Assembly (NCBI RefSeq): GCF_001439805.1
Contig: NZ_JYLK01000002.1
Coordinates: forward strand, 372,001-436,000
Direction of reading: 5' to 3'
DNA: 64,000 nucleotides
DNA from: Pseudomonas trivialis
Lineage (GTDB): Bacteria; Pseudomonadota; Gammaproteobacteria; Pseudomonadales; Pseudomonadaceae
How positions within the stretch are numbered: position 1 is the stretch's first letter; the number at the start of each line of letters is the position of its first letter. A program made the position numbers and the translations under genes. Under the pieces are notes generated by a model. That model worked only from the letters and a program-made list of their open reading frames with translations, was not told the DNA's origin and made no database searches. Below are positions 19,126-28,314 of the stretch, one piece after another.

Positions 19126-19916
19126 GGCGTCGAGTCCTTGAACATCAGCCCGAGTGAGTGCTTAAGGTCATCCAGCAGGCTCAGACGCCCCACGATCAAG
19201 TCTTGAAACAACGCAAAATACAACAGCAAAATACCAATACCCGCCAGTGACTTGACCGGTGGCGCCAACGAACTTACTTGCAGTTGCTGGCTGTAGACCC
19301 CCAGCAGCGCAATACCGAATTCCAGGAACAACAGCACCGCAATAAAAGGCGCAACGTAGAGCATCATGTGCGTAAAGGTATCGCCGAGTATGCCCAAAAA
19401 AATACCGAACCCATTGGCGGCCGGCATCGGCACCCATGCCGTAGCGGGCCAGATCAGGTAACTGTCCCAGATCACCTGGGTAAGCACGCTAAGCCCCAAC
19501 ACAGCGATCAACAGGTAAATAACCAACTGTTTGAACAAGTGCCCGACAGGCGTCGCGTCCGGCCCCAGCGACGGGTTGAGTTGCCCCCCCGCCAGCGCGC
19601 CTCGCTGGTTGTCCAGCAGTGCGCCGACGGATTCGAACATCCAGAACGGCATGGCCAGCAAGACGCCGAGGAAAACACCCAGGGCCGCCTCCTTGAGCAC
19701 CAGCCCACTGATCATCAGCGCCGAGTACTCCTTAGCTGCCAGCACCGCATGGATGCCTGGCGCCGGAATCAACGCCATGACCATCACCACGACGTTCCGC
19801 AGCATGCCGCGTATGTGTTGGAACAGGAACGCCGGCACCAAAATGGCACAGGGATAAATACGCGCCATGGCCACCAGCAGACTGGGTAAATACTCAAGAT
19901 AAAGCAGCATGCGCAT
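19122..19916 (-). CDS. hrcT: Type III secretion export apparatus protein HrcT (SctT)
   Basis: FliR/SctT-family inner-membrane protein of the export gate. The 264-residue product has about six hydrophobic segments and the family motifs RIYPCAILVPAF and GFFLG-like LVLKEAALGVFLGVLLAMPFW. It begins 4 bp after hrcS and overlaps hrcU by 4 nt. Length is normal, unlike degenerate rsc clusters described in some P. fluorescens strains. Confidence 0.96.
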   Translation of the reverse strand: MRMLLYLEYLPSLLVAMARIYPCAILVPAFLFQHIRGMLRNVVVMVMALIPAPGIHAVLAAKEYSALMISGLVLKEAALGVFLGVLLAMPFWMFESVGALLDNQRGALAGGQLNPSLGPDATPVGHLFKQLVIYLLIAVLGLSVLTQVIWDSYLIWPATAWVPMPAANGFGIFLGILGDTFTHMMLYVAPFIAVLLFLEFGIALLGVYSQQLQVSSLAPPVKSLAGIGILLLYFALFQDLIVGRLSLLDDLKHSLGLMFKDSTP

Positions 19917-19920
19917 TCCC

Positions 19921-20184
19921 TCAGTTCAATGCCGAACGAGCGATCATTTCGAACATCAGGTTGATCAGTTGGATCAACTCCACGCCGATCCAACGGCCGG
20001 TCAAGATCAGTGTGATACCTACCGCAACCAGCTTGACGCCAAAGGGCAACGTCTGGTCCTGGACCTGCATCAAGGCTTGTACCAGGGACGTCAGCACGCC
20101 GACGATTACTGCCACGATCAGTGGCGGCGCCGACAACACAACCACCAGTAACATGCCCTGCTTGAACAGTACGATCGGTTCCAT
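19921..20184 (-). CDS. hrcS: Type III secretion export apparatus protein HrcS (SctS)
   Basis: An 87-residue FliQ/SctS-family protein with two transmembrane helices (residues about 10-35 and 50-75) and the conserved PPLIVAVIVGVLTSLVQALMQVQDQTLPF core. The gene lies 7 bp after hrcR and 4 bp before hrcT, the invariable R-S-T-U order. Confidence 0.96.
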   Translation of the reverse strand: MEPIVLFKQGMLLVVVLSAPPLIVAVIVGVLTSLVQALMQVQDQTLPFGVKLVAVGITLILTGRWIGVELIQLINLMFEMIARSALN

Positions 20185-20191
20185 AGGGCAC

Positions 20192-20845
20192 TCAGATGTA
20201 AGAAAGGAACAGGCTGTCGAGCAGTCGTGACCACCCCGAGACCATCACGAACAACAACAGTTTGAGTGGCAGGGAAATGGTCATGGGCGAGACCATTTGC
20301 ATGCCCAGGGCCAGTAGCAGGTTGGAGACGATCAAGTCGATGACAATGAACGGAACGTAGATCAGGAAGCCGATCTCGAACCCTGCCTGCAACTGCGACA
20401 ACACAAAGGCCGGAACCAACAGGATCAGGTCATCGCGCTGGGTGCCTTGCGCTAGTTCAGGCGGCCACATGCGCGCACTGTTTTCCAGCAGATGAGTCAA
20501 CACATCCGGATCGGTGTTGCGCGTCATGAACGCCCGCAACGGCTGGATAGCAACAAGGCCCGTCTCTTGAAGTCGCTGCACATTGCTCATGTCCAGGGGC
20601 GTGACCTTGACGATCTGGGCGATCTCGTACCCCACGGGCGTCATGATAAACAGGGTCGCTGCCAAGGCGATGCCATTGATAGCCATGCTTGGCGGCACCT
20701 GCTGCACGCCGATCGCATTGCGCGTGATCATCAGAACAATAACGATCTTCAAGAAGGCAGTGCAGATAATCAAAAGCATCGGCATTAAGGACAATGCCCC
20801 GACAAACAACGCCAGGACAATAGGATCAATTCCCTGCAGCATCAT
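20192..20845 (-). CDS. hrcR: Type III secretion export apparatus protein HrcR (SctR)
   Basis: FliP/SctR-family inner-membrane protein forming the core of the export gate. The 217-residue product contains [24 protein letters not shown] and [41 protein letters not shown], the strongest signatures of the family. It is intact and full length. The ATG overlaps the hrcQ stop by 4 nt. Confidence 0.97.
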   Translation of the reverse strand: MMLQGIDPIVLALFVGALSLMPMLLIICTAFLKIVIVLMITRNAIGVQQVPPSMAINGIALAATLFIMTPVGYEIAQIVKVTPLDMSNVQRLQETGLVAIQPLRAFMTRNTDPDVLTHLLENSARMWPPELAQGTQRDDLILLVPAFVLSQLQAGFEIGFLIYVPFIVIDLIVSNLLLALGMQMVSPMTISLPLKLLLFVMVSGWSRLLDSLFLSYI

Positions 20846-21144
20846 TGGGAGAACACCACGCGTGATAACTGCAAGCCGAGTCGCCCATCCACGTCCACCA
20901 GTTGCCCTTGACCAATGGACCGCTCGCCGTAATACAAACCCGCCATGCCGGGTGCATATCCGGTGATCCCCAACACCGCTCCGGGTGCCAGATTGCGCAG
21001 CTCACCCAAGGTCAGGTTCAGCGCACCACAGCGCACGGTCAGTGCCAAGCTCAACTCATCAAAGAGCTCACCCCCGAACACATCCGTTACCGGGTGATCC
21101 GACTCGGCTCCGGTGTACACTTCCATTATGAAATCTTCGTTCAT
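20842..21144 (-). CDS. Likely internal translation product of hrcQ (SctQ-C/HrcQB-like)
   Basis: Within hrcQ an ATG (21142-21144) is preceded by GAGGAA (21151-21156 on the minus strand) at ideal spacing. Translation from it gives about 100 residues, [21 protein letters not shown]... then the SpoA domain. This corresponds to HrcQB of P. syringae and to the internally initiated short forms of YscQ, Spa33 and SpaO. The site is seen; the product is inferred. Confidence 0.55.
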   Translation of the reverse strand: MNEDFIMEVYTGAESDHPVTDVFGGELFDELSLALTVRCGALNLTLGELRNLAPGAVLGITGYAPGMAGLYYGERSIGQGQLVDVDGRLGLQLSRVVFSQ

Positions 21145-21852
21145 GGACGTTTCCTCGATCGAAATAAGGTTCAAGCACAACGGCCCGGATTCATCGTCAA
21201 TACGCCCTTGCAAACGACGCCTGGCGACATGCAAATAACCCTCGCCGCGGGCATCGAAAAATGCCTGCTCGAGCATCAGCACATCGCCGACACGCAGGCA
21301 GCCCAATTGCGTACTGGGCAGGTTCAAGCGCCCCAGGAGCACCACCAGGGAAAGCGCAAACGCCGCTGGTAACGGGCCGGCTGTGACGTGCCAGGGTCCG
21401 GCCGCGCACAGCGCCAACAGACTTTGCGGGCTCAGCCACAGGTAGCCCACGACTCTCGAGGGGCCCAGCGTCACCGTGAAGCGGCAACCAAAGCTCAATT
21501 TCTGAGGAGCCGACAGCAACCGCAGGTACCCGAACAGTGCCTGTAACTGAGGGCTCAAATGATGCTGGAACAGTGCCCAGATCCACGACTGCGGGTCATT
21601 GCCGGCCTCTGCCAGGGGCACGGGGCATTCGCCCATAAGGCTCAACAGCGGCCCAGCCTCGGCAAATGCCAGCACACCGCAGGCGCTCTCGAAATACAGC
21701 GGGCGAACACCCGCGGGGGCCCGGCCGGGCTCGAGCAACAACGCGCCCTCCTGGTCGACAACCCGAAACGGCATACGCAAACCACGTCCCAGTCGCTGCG
21801 CCGCTGCCGCCCTGTCCGCCTTGACCAACGGCAGTGTCAAAGGCGTGATCAT
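20842..21852 (-). CDS. hrcQ: Type III secretion sorting-platform protein HrcQ (SctQ, single-gene form)
   Basis: SctQ/FliN-like C-ring protein. The 336-residue product joins a divergent N-terminal region to a C-terminal SpoA/FliN domain ([33 protein letters not shown]...[14 protein letters not shown]). In P. syringae the two halves are separate genes hrcQA and hrcQB; here they are one frame. ATG at 21852 overlaps the hrpP stop (ATGA), which fixes the start; a longer frame from 21921 would lie inside hrpP. An internal start at 21144 has its own ribosome site (separate entry). Confidence 0.92.
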   Translation of the reverse strand: MITPLTLPLVKADRAAAAQRLGRGLRMPFRVVDQEGALLLEPGRAPAGVRPLYFESACGVLAFAEAGPLLSLMGECPVPLAEAGNDPQSWIWALFQHHLSPQLQALFGYLRLLSAPQKLSFGCRFTVTLGPSRVVGYLWLSPQSLLALCAAGPWHVTAGPLPAAFALSLVVLLGRLNLPSTQLGCLRVGDVLMLEQAFFDARGEGYLHVARRRLQGRIDDESGPLCLNLISIEETSMNEDFIMEVYTGAESDHPVTDVFGGELFDELSLALTVRCGALNLTLGELRNLAPGAVLGITGYAPGMAGLYYGERSIGQGQLVDVDGRLGLQLSRVVFSQ

Positions 21853-22307
21853 GCGCGGCCCACGTGCCCGATGTGGATATCCACAGGCTGGCCCAACGCT
21901 TGGGCCAACCTGTCCTGACAACGCGTCCTGACGCCGCCGAGCCAGTGCGCGGTACGCTCTTCTTCGGCATCCAGCTCAACGTTCCAACCGCTCCCCCCCT
22001 TCGCCACACGGGCATTGATGCGCCCCAACCGGGGAAGGTAAAGCACCGCCTGCAAGGGCCACTGTGCGCTGACCTGTATGCGAGGCGCCAACTGCTCGAT
22101 CAAGGCTTCGATCATCGCTTTATCAGCTGATGCTTTAGGGCCCGACAAGCAGGAAACGAAGCCCTTGTCGCCATCATCAGGGGCGAACAGCTGGGCGAAC
22201 AAACGTCCATGCTCCCAAGGCACCACCCCTGCCATATTGGGCTCACGGTCTTCCCGGGGCTGGCGCACGCGGGGTGCATCAGGTTTGCTCACAGGTTCTT
22301 GCTTCAT
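21849..22307 (-). CDS. hrpP: Type III secretion substrate-specificity protein HrpP (SctP-like)
   Basis: With ATG 22307 the product is 152 residues, N-terminally polar and Pro/Arg-rich. The C-terminal domain (LIEQLAPRIQVSAQWPLQAVLYLPRLGRINARV...WNVELDAEE) is typical of T3S4/YscP-type switch proteins such as HrpP, which acts with HrcU to change from pilin to effector export. The start lies 29 nt inside the end of hrpO; a longer frame to 22388 runs wholly in hrpO sequence. The stop overlaps hrcQ (ATGA). Confidence 0.82.
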   Translation of the reverse strand: MKQEPVSKPDAPRVRQPREDREPNMAGVVPWEHGRLFAQLFAPDDGDKGFVSCLSGPKASADKAMIEALIEQLAPRIQVSAQWPLQAVLYLPRLGRINARVAKGGSGWNVELDAEEERTAHWLGGVRTRCQDRLAQALGQPVDIHIGHVGRA

Positions 22308-22716
22308 TCTCTTCCTGCACCAGTAACTGGGATAATTCCCAAAGTTTTTCACACTCGCGCAAACAGCGTGTGGCCTGCTTCTGCGCACTGTCGATGTGGA
22401 TCATTTGCTGCTCGTGCTGCCCGTGCAACGCCTGCAAGTGCGCGCGCTCGCGCTGCGTACCGGCAGACAGCGAACGCTCCTGGGTTCCCCACGATTTAAG
22501 TTGCTGAAAGGAGAGCACTTGCCCTTGATGCTTGCTCAGCAGCGCCGCAGCTTCCTCGGCTTCCTGCAGCCGGGTTTGCTCCAGGAGCTGATGGGCCTGC
22601 TCAACCTGCAATTGCAGCGCACGCTGATGCCTTTTGGCCTCACTCAACGCGCGCTCCGCCCGGTCCGCCCGATGTTTGCGCAGACGCCGCAGGGTCTCCA
22701 ATTCAGAAAGGAACAT
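22279..22716 (-). CDS. hrpO: Type III secretion stalk protein HrpO (SctO)
   Basis: A 145-residue, highly charged, almost wholly helical protein (LETLRRLRKHRADRAERALSEAKRH..., Gln/Glu/Arg-rich heptads) fitting the FliJ/YscO-type coiled coil that sits in the ATPase ring. It overlaps hrcN by 14 nt and hrpP by 29 nt. The N-to-O-to-P order is invariant in these clusters. Confidence 0.88.
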   Translation of the reverse strand: MFLSELETLRRLRKHRADRAERALSEAKRHQRALQLQVEQAHQLLEQTRLQEAEEAAALLSKHQGQVLSFQQLKSWGTQERSLSAGTQRERAHLQALHGQHEQQMIHIDSAQKQATRCLRECEKLWELSQLLVQEENEARTCEQT

Positions 22717-24064
22717 GGCCGGTCAACTCCGTCAGTTGATCCAGGGTTCCATCCATCGGTGACGGCTCACGCAAGTCCTGGCGCAGAAACCGATCCACTG
22801 CCTGGCGGGTGTCCACCGCCAAGTCGGTAAGCGCATCACTGCCAGGCTGGTATTCACCCAACTTGAGCATCAGCTCGATCTGCTGATACGCCGACAGCAG
22901 CCGCCGCAGCGCCGTACCCGCCTGGATATGCTCAGGCGTGGCGACGTTACTCAAAATCCGAGAAAGGCTGGCCAGTACATCAACCGCCGGGTAGTGACCA
23001 CGCTCGGCCAGTTTGCGCGACAGAACAATGTGGCCGTCGAGCAGCGAGCGGACTTCGTCGGCGACCGGGTCGCTCATGGAGTCCTGCTCGATCAGTACCG
23101 TGTAGATCGCCGTGATTACGCCATCGCGGGTCAAACCGGCGCGTTCCACCAGGCGCGGCAGCAAGCTGTACACCGAAGGCGGCAAACCGCCGCGGCCCAG
23201 GGGTTCGCCCGCTGCCAGACCAATTTCTCGCTGGGCCCGCGCAAAACGCGTCAAAGAGTCGATCAGCAGCAGCACCCGCTTACCCTTGCGGCGATAGCCT
23301 TCAGCCAACGCAGTCGCCGTAAACGCCGCGCGGGCTCGCTCCATGCTTGAGCGATCGGACGTTGCACACACCAGAACGGCTTTGGCCCGCAATTGATCAT
23401 CCAGCTCATGGTCAAGGAACTCGCGCAACTCCCGGCCGCGCTCGCCGATCAGGCCGAACACGATCACATCGCACTCGACGTTACGGGCGATTTCCGCCAA
23501 CAGGGTGGTCTTGCCACAACCGGCACCGGCAAACAGGCCTACGCGCTGGCCTTCACCCAGGGTCAACAGACCATCGATTGAACGCACCCCGGTCGCCAGG
23601 GCGCGACTGATCCTCGGCCGCTCGGTCGGTAAGGGCGCCTCGCATAACACCGTGCTCGCCTCCGGGTCGTCGGCGTCGACAAAGGCACTGGGGCCTTCGC
23701 CCGCAATCGGCCGCCCGAAACCATCCAGCACCTGGCCCAGCAGTTCATCACTGACCCGCACCCGATGCGGCACGCCCAAGCGCTGCACACTCGCCCCCAC
23801 GCGCACGCCTTCGAGGTTGCCCAGGGCGCTGAGTACGGCATCCTGCTGATCAAACCCGATGATCTCGGCCAGCATGTATTCGTCGACGTTTTTTTCAACC
23901 TGGCACAAGTCACCGATGCGGGCGTTGGGCAACCGGCATTGCAACAGCATGCCGTTGACGCGCTGGATTCGACCACGCATCGTCACCGGCGCAAAGGTGG
24001 CCAGCGCCTGGGCCTGGCGCTCTTGCCAGGCGTCGAGACGTGCTTGCACTTGCTCGTTCACCAA
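22703..24064 (-). CDS. hrcN: Type III secretion ATPase HrcN (SctN)
   Basis: Cytoplasmic hexameric ATPase that unfolds substrates and strips chaperones. The 453-residue product has Walker A GAGCGKTT (about 180-187), the type III-specific DGLLTLGEGQRVGLFAGAG, Walker B LLLIDSLTRFARAQREIGLA and VYSLLPRLVERAG. All catalytic regions are intact. It overlaps hrpQ by 7 nt. Confidence 0.98.
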   Translation of the reverse strand: MVNEQVQARLDAWQERQAQALATFAPVTMRGRIQRVNGMLLQCRLPNARIGDLCQVEKNVDEYMLAEIIGFDQQDAVLSALGNLEGVRVGASVQRLGVPHRVRVSDELLGQVLDGFGRPIAGEGPSAFVDADDPEASTVLCEAPLPTERPRISRALATGVRSIDGLLTLGEGQRVGLFAGAGCGKTTLLAEIARNVECDVIVFGLIGERGRELREFLDHELDDQLRAKAVLVCATSDRSSMERARAAFTATALAEGYRRKGKRVLLLIDSLTRFARAQREIGLAAGEPLGRGGLPPSVYSLLPRLVERAGLTRDGVITAIYTVLIEQDSMSDPVADEVRSLLDGHIVLSRKLAERGHYPAVDVLASLSRILSNVATPEHIQAGTALRRLLSAYQQIELMLKLGEYQPGSDALTDLAVDTRQAVDRFLRQDLREPSPMDGTLDQLTELTGHVPF

Positions 24065-24948
24065 CGCACCTCGTAGCGCTGCACGCCGTCAAAAACCACC
24101 TTGCTGTTATCGATCAGTACCAGGCGCAGCCCATCAACCTCGTCACCCACAAACAGTCGGCTGCCCTCGTCCAGCACGACATGGCCGTTCGGCCCGCCGA
24201 CGATCTGCACAATCTTGAATGGCAGCGCCCCGTCGCGTACGCGCACACGGCTGATCACCGGCACCGCGCTGTCGAACTGCTCAGCAAAACGGCTGAGCAT
24301 GCGTGCCACCAAATCCACGTCGTCTTGGGAAACATCGCCGTTGAGGGCGACCTGGCCATTGATCACTTGCAAGCTGACCTGCTTGCTCAATTCACGCTCG
24401 CCGAGCATCTTCAATAACTGCTGGCGCACTTCGAACGGCGAGTCCAAGGCTTGCTTGCGCACCACGGGCGGCATCAAGGACGCCTGCGCGTCGCGTTCCC
24501 CCGTGGAGAACATGCTCACTACCGCAATGATCACCGCCACCAGCAATACCAGGCTGATCAGGCGCTTTTGCTGCAAGTGCGAGATCGACGATAACTTCAA
24601 CACCGGCACAGGTTCGTTGACGGGCGGCGGCGTTGGAGCCACGGCCTGGGGCCAAGGCTGATCGGCCAGGGCGACACACAGCCGCACAATCCCGATCAAA
24701 AACACCGCATTGAGTGGCAGGTTGGGGATGTGTGCCAACACCTCACCCTCAGCGCTGTGCAGCAGACCCGCCTCGGCCTGCACCGACCAGTTGGCGTCGC
24801 CAAGCCGCAGCCGCGCATGCTGCTCGGCAACACCCGGATCGCTCAGGACAAGGTCGGCGTCAGCGTGGCAACCAATGCTCCACTGCTCCCCGAACAACGG
24901 CAACGCTGCACCTTCATGCTGCCCATCAAGTACCCGTAGCTCAAACAT
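24058..24948 (-). CDS. hrpQ: Type III secretion inner membrane ring protein HrpQ (SctD)
   Basis: SctD/YscD-type outer component of the inner-membrane ring. The 296-residue product has an N-terminal cytoplasmic FHA-like domain (WSIGCHADADLVLSDPGVAEQHARL), one transmembrane helix (about 130-147) and a periplasmic domain with ring-building folds (VSLQVINGQVALNGDVSQDDVDLVARM). I chose ATG 24948 with a G-rich ribosome site; a GTG at 24963 would add five residues. Confidence 0.9.
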   Translation of the reverse strand: MFELRVLDGQHEGAALPLFGEQWSIGCHADADLVLSDPGVAEQHARLRLGDANWSVQAEAGLLHSAEGEVLAHIPNLPLNAVFLIGIVRLCVALADQPWPQAVAPTPPPVNEPVPVLKLSSISHLQQKRLISLVLLVAVIIAVVSMFSTGERDAQASLMPPVVRKQALDSPFEVRQQLLKMLGERELSKQVSLQVINGQVALNGDVSQDDVDLVARMLSRFAEQFDSAVPVISRVRVRDGALPFKIVQIVGGPNGHVVLDEGSRLFVGDEVDGLRLVLIDNSKVVFDGVQRYEVRW

Positions 24949-24976
24949 CAACGGCCCCCCCACGCGTAACGCTTAC

Positions 24977-27070
24977 TCATGCCACTGCACCACGCATCAA
25001 CTCGTCCTGGCCAAGATCGAAACGCCCCAGCACTTTCACCTTGGACGTGCTGCCCAATTCGGCGAAGGACAGCACCGGCACATGGTTGAATTCTTCCAGC
25101 AACAAGGCGCGCAAAGGGCTGCGCAAGTCCTGCGCCACCAACATCACGCTCTTGCTCTTGGCGCGTAAGGTGAAGGCCTGGTTGAGAAGGCTGACCAACG
25201 CGGCGCTGCTTTCGTTATCAAGCGCGAAGAACACCCCGGTCTGAGTCTGGCGCAATGCCTCGCGCAGAATGCTCTCGGTATGGGGAGACAACAACCAGGC
25301 GTGCAGGCCATCGTCTTCGCTGTACTGCTGGAAGATCTGCGCCTTGAGGGCAATGCGCGCATAGTCGGCGAGTGCATCGGGTTCGCGCTCATGCTGGCCG
25401 TGGTCGATCAGCGACTCGACAATCAGCCGCACGGCACGCAGCGGTACACCCTCGCTGGCCAGACGCTGCAGAACCGCTGAAAACCGCGACAGCGGCATGA
25501 TGCGTTGCAGCTCCTGCACCAGTTCGGACTGGTTGTGCTCAAGCCAGCCGAGGATCGCCTTGCTCTCCTGAATACCCAGGAACTGTGGTCCGCTGAGCAT
25601 CATTGCCTGCCTCATGCGTTCGAGGATCAGGCTTGTCGCGGTAAAGCGCTCAAGCGCAGGGTCGGCAAGCAGCGGATCATCCGGTGGCAACCAGAGCCAA
25701 TCCTGTTCATCACGCTCGGCCAGTCCTGGTATCGCGTGCTCCGGCTCGACCGCCAGCGCCTTACGTTCAACGGCAACGAGCGTGACCACCGAGGCCTTGA
25801 CCATCGGTACCTCATGCACACAAAAACGCATTTCATCGTCGGCCAGCGAGTCGTCGAGTTCGACTTCGAACGGCGGCAAGGTCAGGCCAATATTGGCGAC
25901 CAGCGAATTTCGTGCCTGGCGGATCCCGTGAATAAGGTCCGTAACCTCAGGCGTCCCCCGTAAGGACGGAGGAAACTGCAACAGATAAGGCCGCGATGGA
26001 TCGAACCCACGCAAGTCCTCATCACCGTTCTCTTCGGGGCGCACCACATTGCTAACCTCCTCCTTGGGCCCCTCCTCGCGCTGACGCTGACGCATCAAGT
26101 AATAACCGAGGGAGCCGGTTGCCGCCGAGATCAGGATAAACACCAGGGTAGGCATGCCGGGCACCCCTGCAAACGCGAGCATGCCGACCGATGCAATCAT
26201 CCAGCTCTTGGGCTCACTGGTCATTTGCCGGGCAATTTCGGCGCCCATGTTGCTCACACCCTTGCGCCCGTCCGGCGCCACACGGGTGATGATCATGCCT
26301 GCCGTCAGGGAGATCAGCAGGGCTGGAATCTGCGCAATCAGGCCGTCGCCGATGGTCAATACCGAATACAGCTGTATTGATTCGGCCGCACTCAAATCGT
26401 GTTGAAACATACCCGTGGTGAAGCCGCCCAGCAGGTTGACCACAACGATGATCAAACCGGCGATGGCATCACCCTTGACGAACTTCATGGCCCCGTCCAT
26501 GGCCCCGAACAACTGGCTTTCGCGGGACAACTGCTCGCGCTTCTCGCGTGCCTGCAAGCCGTCGATCAGCCCGGCACGCAGGTCACTGTCGATGGACATC
26601 TGCTTGCCCGGCATCGCGTCCAGGCTGAACCGCGCAGCGACCTCGGCAACCCGTTCCGAGCCCTTGGTAATCACCAGAAAGTTGACCAGGGTGAGGATCA
26701 GAAAGATCACCATGCCAACGGCCAGATTTCCCCCTACCACAAAATTGCCGAATGCTTCGACGATGTGGCCGGCGTCCTGCTCCAGCAAAATCAAGCGTGT
26801 CGTGGCGATCGACAACGACAGGCGAAACATGGTGGTCAGCAGCAGAATCGACGGGAACGAGGAAAATGCCAACGGCCCAGGCAAGTACAACGCCAGCACG
26901 ATCAACAGGCACGATATGCAGATGTTGATTGCAATCAGGATGTCTACCAGCCAGGTCGGCAGCGGCACGATAAAAATGAAGACGATGCCCAGGACCACCA
27001 CCGCGCCCAGCACTTCGGCACGCTTTGCCACTTTGAGCAGACCCTGGTTGATAGTCGACAGTACCGTCAC
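24977..27070 (-). CDS. hrcV: Type III secretion export gate protein HrcV (SctV)
   Basis: FHIPEP/SctV family. The 697-residue product has about seven or eight hydrophobic segments in the first 330 residues and the conserved FPSILLLTTMFRLSLSIATTRLIL and KGSERVAEVAARFSLDAMPGKQMSIDSDLRAGLID. A large cytoplasmic nonameric-ring domain ends SFAELGSTSKVKVLGRF. It overlaps the preceding TyeA-like gene by 4 nt. Confidence 0.98.
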   Translation of the reverse strand: MTVLSTINQGLLKVAKRAEVLGAVVVLGIVFIFIVPLPTWLVDILIAINICISCLLIVLALYLPGPLAFSSFPSILLLTTMFRLSLSIATTRLILLEQDAGHIVEAFGNFVVGGNLAVGMVIFLILTLVNFLVITKGSERVAEVAARFSLDAMPGKQMSIDSDLRAGLIDGLQAREKREQLSRESQLFGAMDGAMKFVKGDAIAGLIIVVVNLLGGFTTGMFQHDLSAAESIQLYSVLTIGDGLIAQIPALLISLTAGMIITRVAPDGRKGVSNMGAEIARQMTSEPKSWMIASVGMLAFAGVPGMPTLVFILISAATGSLGYYLMRQRQREEGPKEEVSNVVRPEENGDEDLRGFDPSRPYLLQFPPSLRGTPEVTDLIHGIRQARNSLVANIGLTLPPFEVELDDSLADDEMRFCVHEVPMVKASVVTLVAVERKALAVEPEHAIPGLAERDEQDWLWLPPDDPLLADPALERFTATSLILERMRQAMMLSGPQFLGIQESKAILGWLEHNQSELVQELQRIMPLSRFSAVLQRLASEGVPLRAVRLIVESLIDHGQHEREPDALADYARIALKAQIFQQYSEDDGLHAWLLSPHTESILREALRQTQTGVFFALDNESSAALVSLLNQAFTLRAKSKSVMLVAQDLRSPLRALLLEEFNHVPVLSFAELGSTSKVKVLGRFDLGQDELMRGAVA

Positions 27071-27462
27071 GCCAGTTCCCCCAGGTCACCGCCAAAGCGA
27101 GAGGGTTTGCGCTCAGATCGTTCCAGTTCGCCCAATACCGCCAGGAAACAGTCCAGGGCGTTCTGCCGCACTCGACTGTCCGGCCACAACGCCAGGGGCA
27201 AATCGCGTATCAGCGGATAAAGTGCGTTGAGGAGCACCACTTGCCGGAGAGTCGGAGGACCTCCCAGGTCATGCCCCAGCCGCAGGATTTCACCTGCATC
27301 GATACCGCTGTCGGCGTATCCCAGCAGGCGCTGCAGAAGACTGACGGCGTCGCAATCGAGACACAGTCGCTCGATCAACGCCTGGCAACTGGCTAATACC
27401 GTGCCTAATTGTCCACAACTCTGCAGTGCCAGTAACAAGGTGCGCAATCGGGACGTGGTCAT
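27067..27462 (-). CDS. TyeA-like C-terminal half of HrpJ (gatekeeper)
   Basis: A 131-residue, Leu-rich helical protein (LGYADSGIDAGEILRLGHDLGGPPTLRQVVLLNALYPLIRDLP). It has the features of TyeA, the C-terminal domain of HrpJ/SepL-type gatekeepers. Its ATG overlaps the stop of the YopN-like gene by one base (TAATG) in the -1 frame. Together the two products total 350 residues, close to a single HrpJ of P. syringae (about 370). It acts, by family, in controlling the order of secretion at HrcV, which it precedes with a 4-nt overlap. Confidence 0.78.
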   Translation of the reverse strand: MTTSRLRTLLLALQSCGQLGTVLASCQALIERLCLDCDAVSLLQRLLGYADSGIDAGEILRLGHDLGGPPTLRQVVLLNALYPLIRDLPLALWPDSRVRQNALDCFLAVLGELERSERKPSRFGGDLGELA

Positions 27463-28121
27463 TAGCGAAACCAGGTTGCGATGTCGTCAGCCAGAGCCTT
27501 GCGCATGCTGCTGAGCTTGGCGGAAAACAAATCGCCACCGTACTCACCCAGCAGGGTCTGTATGATAGTCAACAGAGATTGACGTGTAGCGATGCTGTTG
27601 TAGTAGAGAGCACGAAGCGGCTGGTACTCTTGTGGATCGCCACCTGCTTCCAGCAACTTCGTGGCGAATGCAAGGCCAGTGTGGATTTCCGCTTTGTAAG
27701 CAACCGATAACCCGGCAATGGCATCCCTTACCTGGGCGGCTTCGGCAGGATGCCCTTCACTGCTCAACCGGAACTCCAGTCCCCTGAGCAGCAAGTACGC
27801 GCAGGCGGGGATATCCTTGGCAAGCATCACCCATTCTTCATTCGTGGGGCGATGCTGCAGGGCCTTTTTAAACGTCAGCAGACTGGTGTAAAAAGTGTCC
27901 TGCGCCCCATAACTGAACACATTGTAAAGCGGCGCATGCATCTCGATGGGCGGAACGGGAATCGTCGCCCCCCACAGCGCTCGATTGCCAGCAAGCAACT
28001 CATGGTCGAACATCCGAGATCCCTCACCGATCCTCGCCGGCGCGGAGGAGGAAACAGCGAACGTGGCAGGTTGATCCAGATGCCGTGCAGATGACACTTC
28101 TTTAGGAAATTCGACTTTCAT
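27462..28121 (-). CDS. hrpJ: HrpJ gatekeeper, YopN-like N-terminal part
   Basis: First gene of the long minus-strand operon, 32 nt downstream of a perfect hrp box. The 219-residue product has a polar N-terminus (likely secretion signal) and the helical HrpJ/YopN domain (LTFKKALQHRPTNEEWVMLAKDI...LLRGLEFRLSSEGHPAEAAQVRDAIAGL...LFSAKLSSMRKALADDIATWF). It ends where the TyeA domain would begin; that domain is encoded by the overlapping next frame. Confidence 0.85.
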   Translation of the reverse strand: MKVEFPKEVSSARHLDQPATFAVSSSAPARIGEGSRMFDHELLAGNRALWGATIPVPPIEMHAPLYNVFSYGAQDTFYTSLLTFKKALQHRPTNEEWVMLAKDIPACAYLLLRGLEFRLSSEGHPAEAAQVRDAIAGLSVAYKAEIHTGLAFATKLLEAGGDPQEYQPLRALYYNSIATRQSLLTIIQTLLGEYGGDLFSAKLSSMRKALADDIATWFR

Positions 28122-28152
28122 GGGCAGGCCAATACAGGAAGAGTGTGCTTCG

Positions 28153-28181
28153 TGTGTGGCTACGCCCGTCGATGCGGTTCC
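28153..28181 (-). promoter_or_regulatory. hrp box for the hrpJ-hrcV-...-hrcU operon
   Basis: On the minus strand GGAACC (28176-28181), N16, CCACACA (28153-28159): a perfect match to the HrpL promoter consensus, ending 31 nt before the hrpJ start. Because every gene from hrpJ to hrcU overlaps or nearly abuts the next, this one promoter can serve all twelve frames. Confidence 0.94.
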
Positions 28182-28314
28182 ATCAAAACGCGTCTATCGA
28201 AACTTTTGACAAGACTGGCACGCGCCATCGCTACTTTTTGCAAGTTGCTGCGTAAAAACGCGACATTTCAATATATTTACCTATAAAAATCATAAAGTTG
28301 CATGTTTTTTCCGT

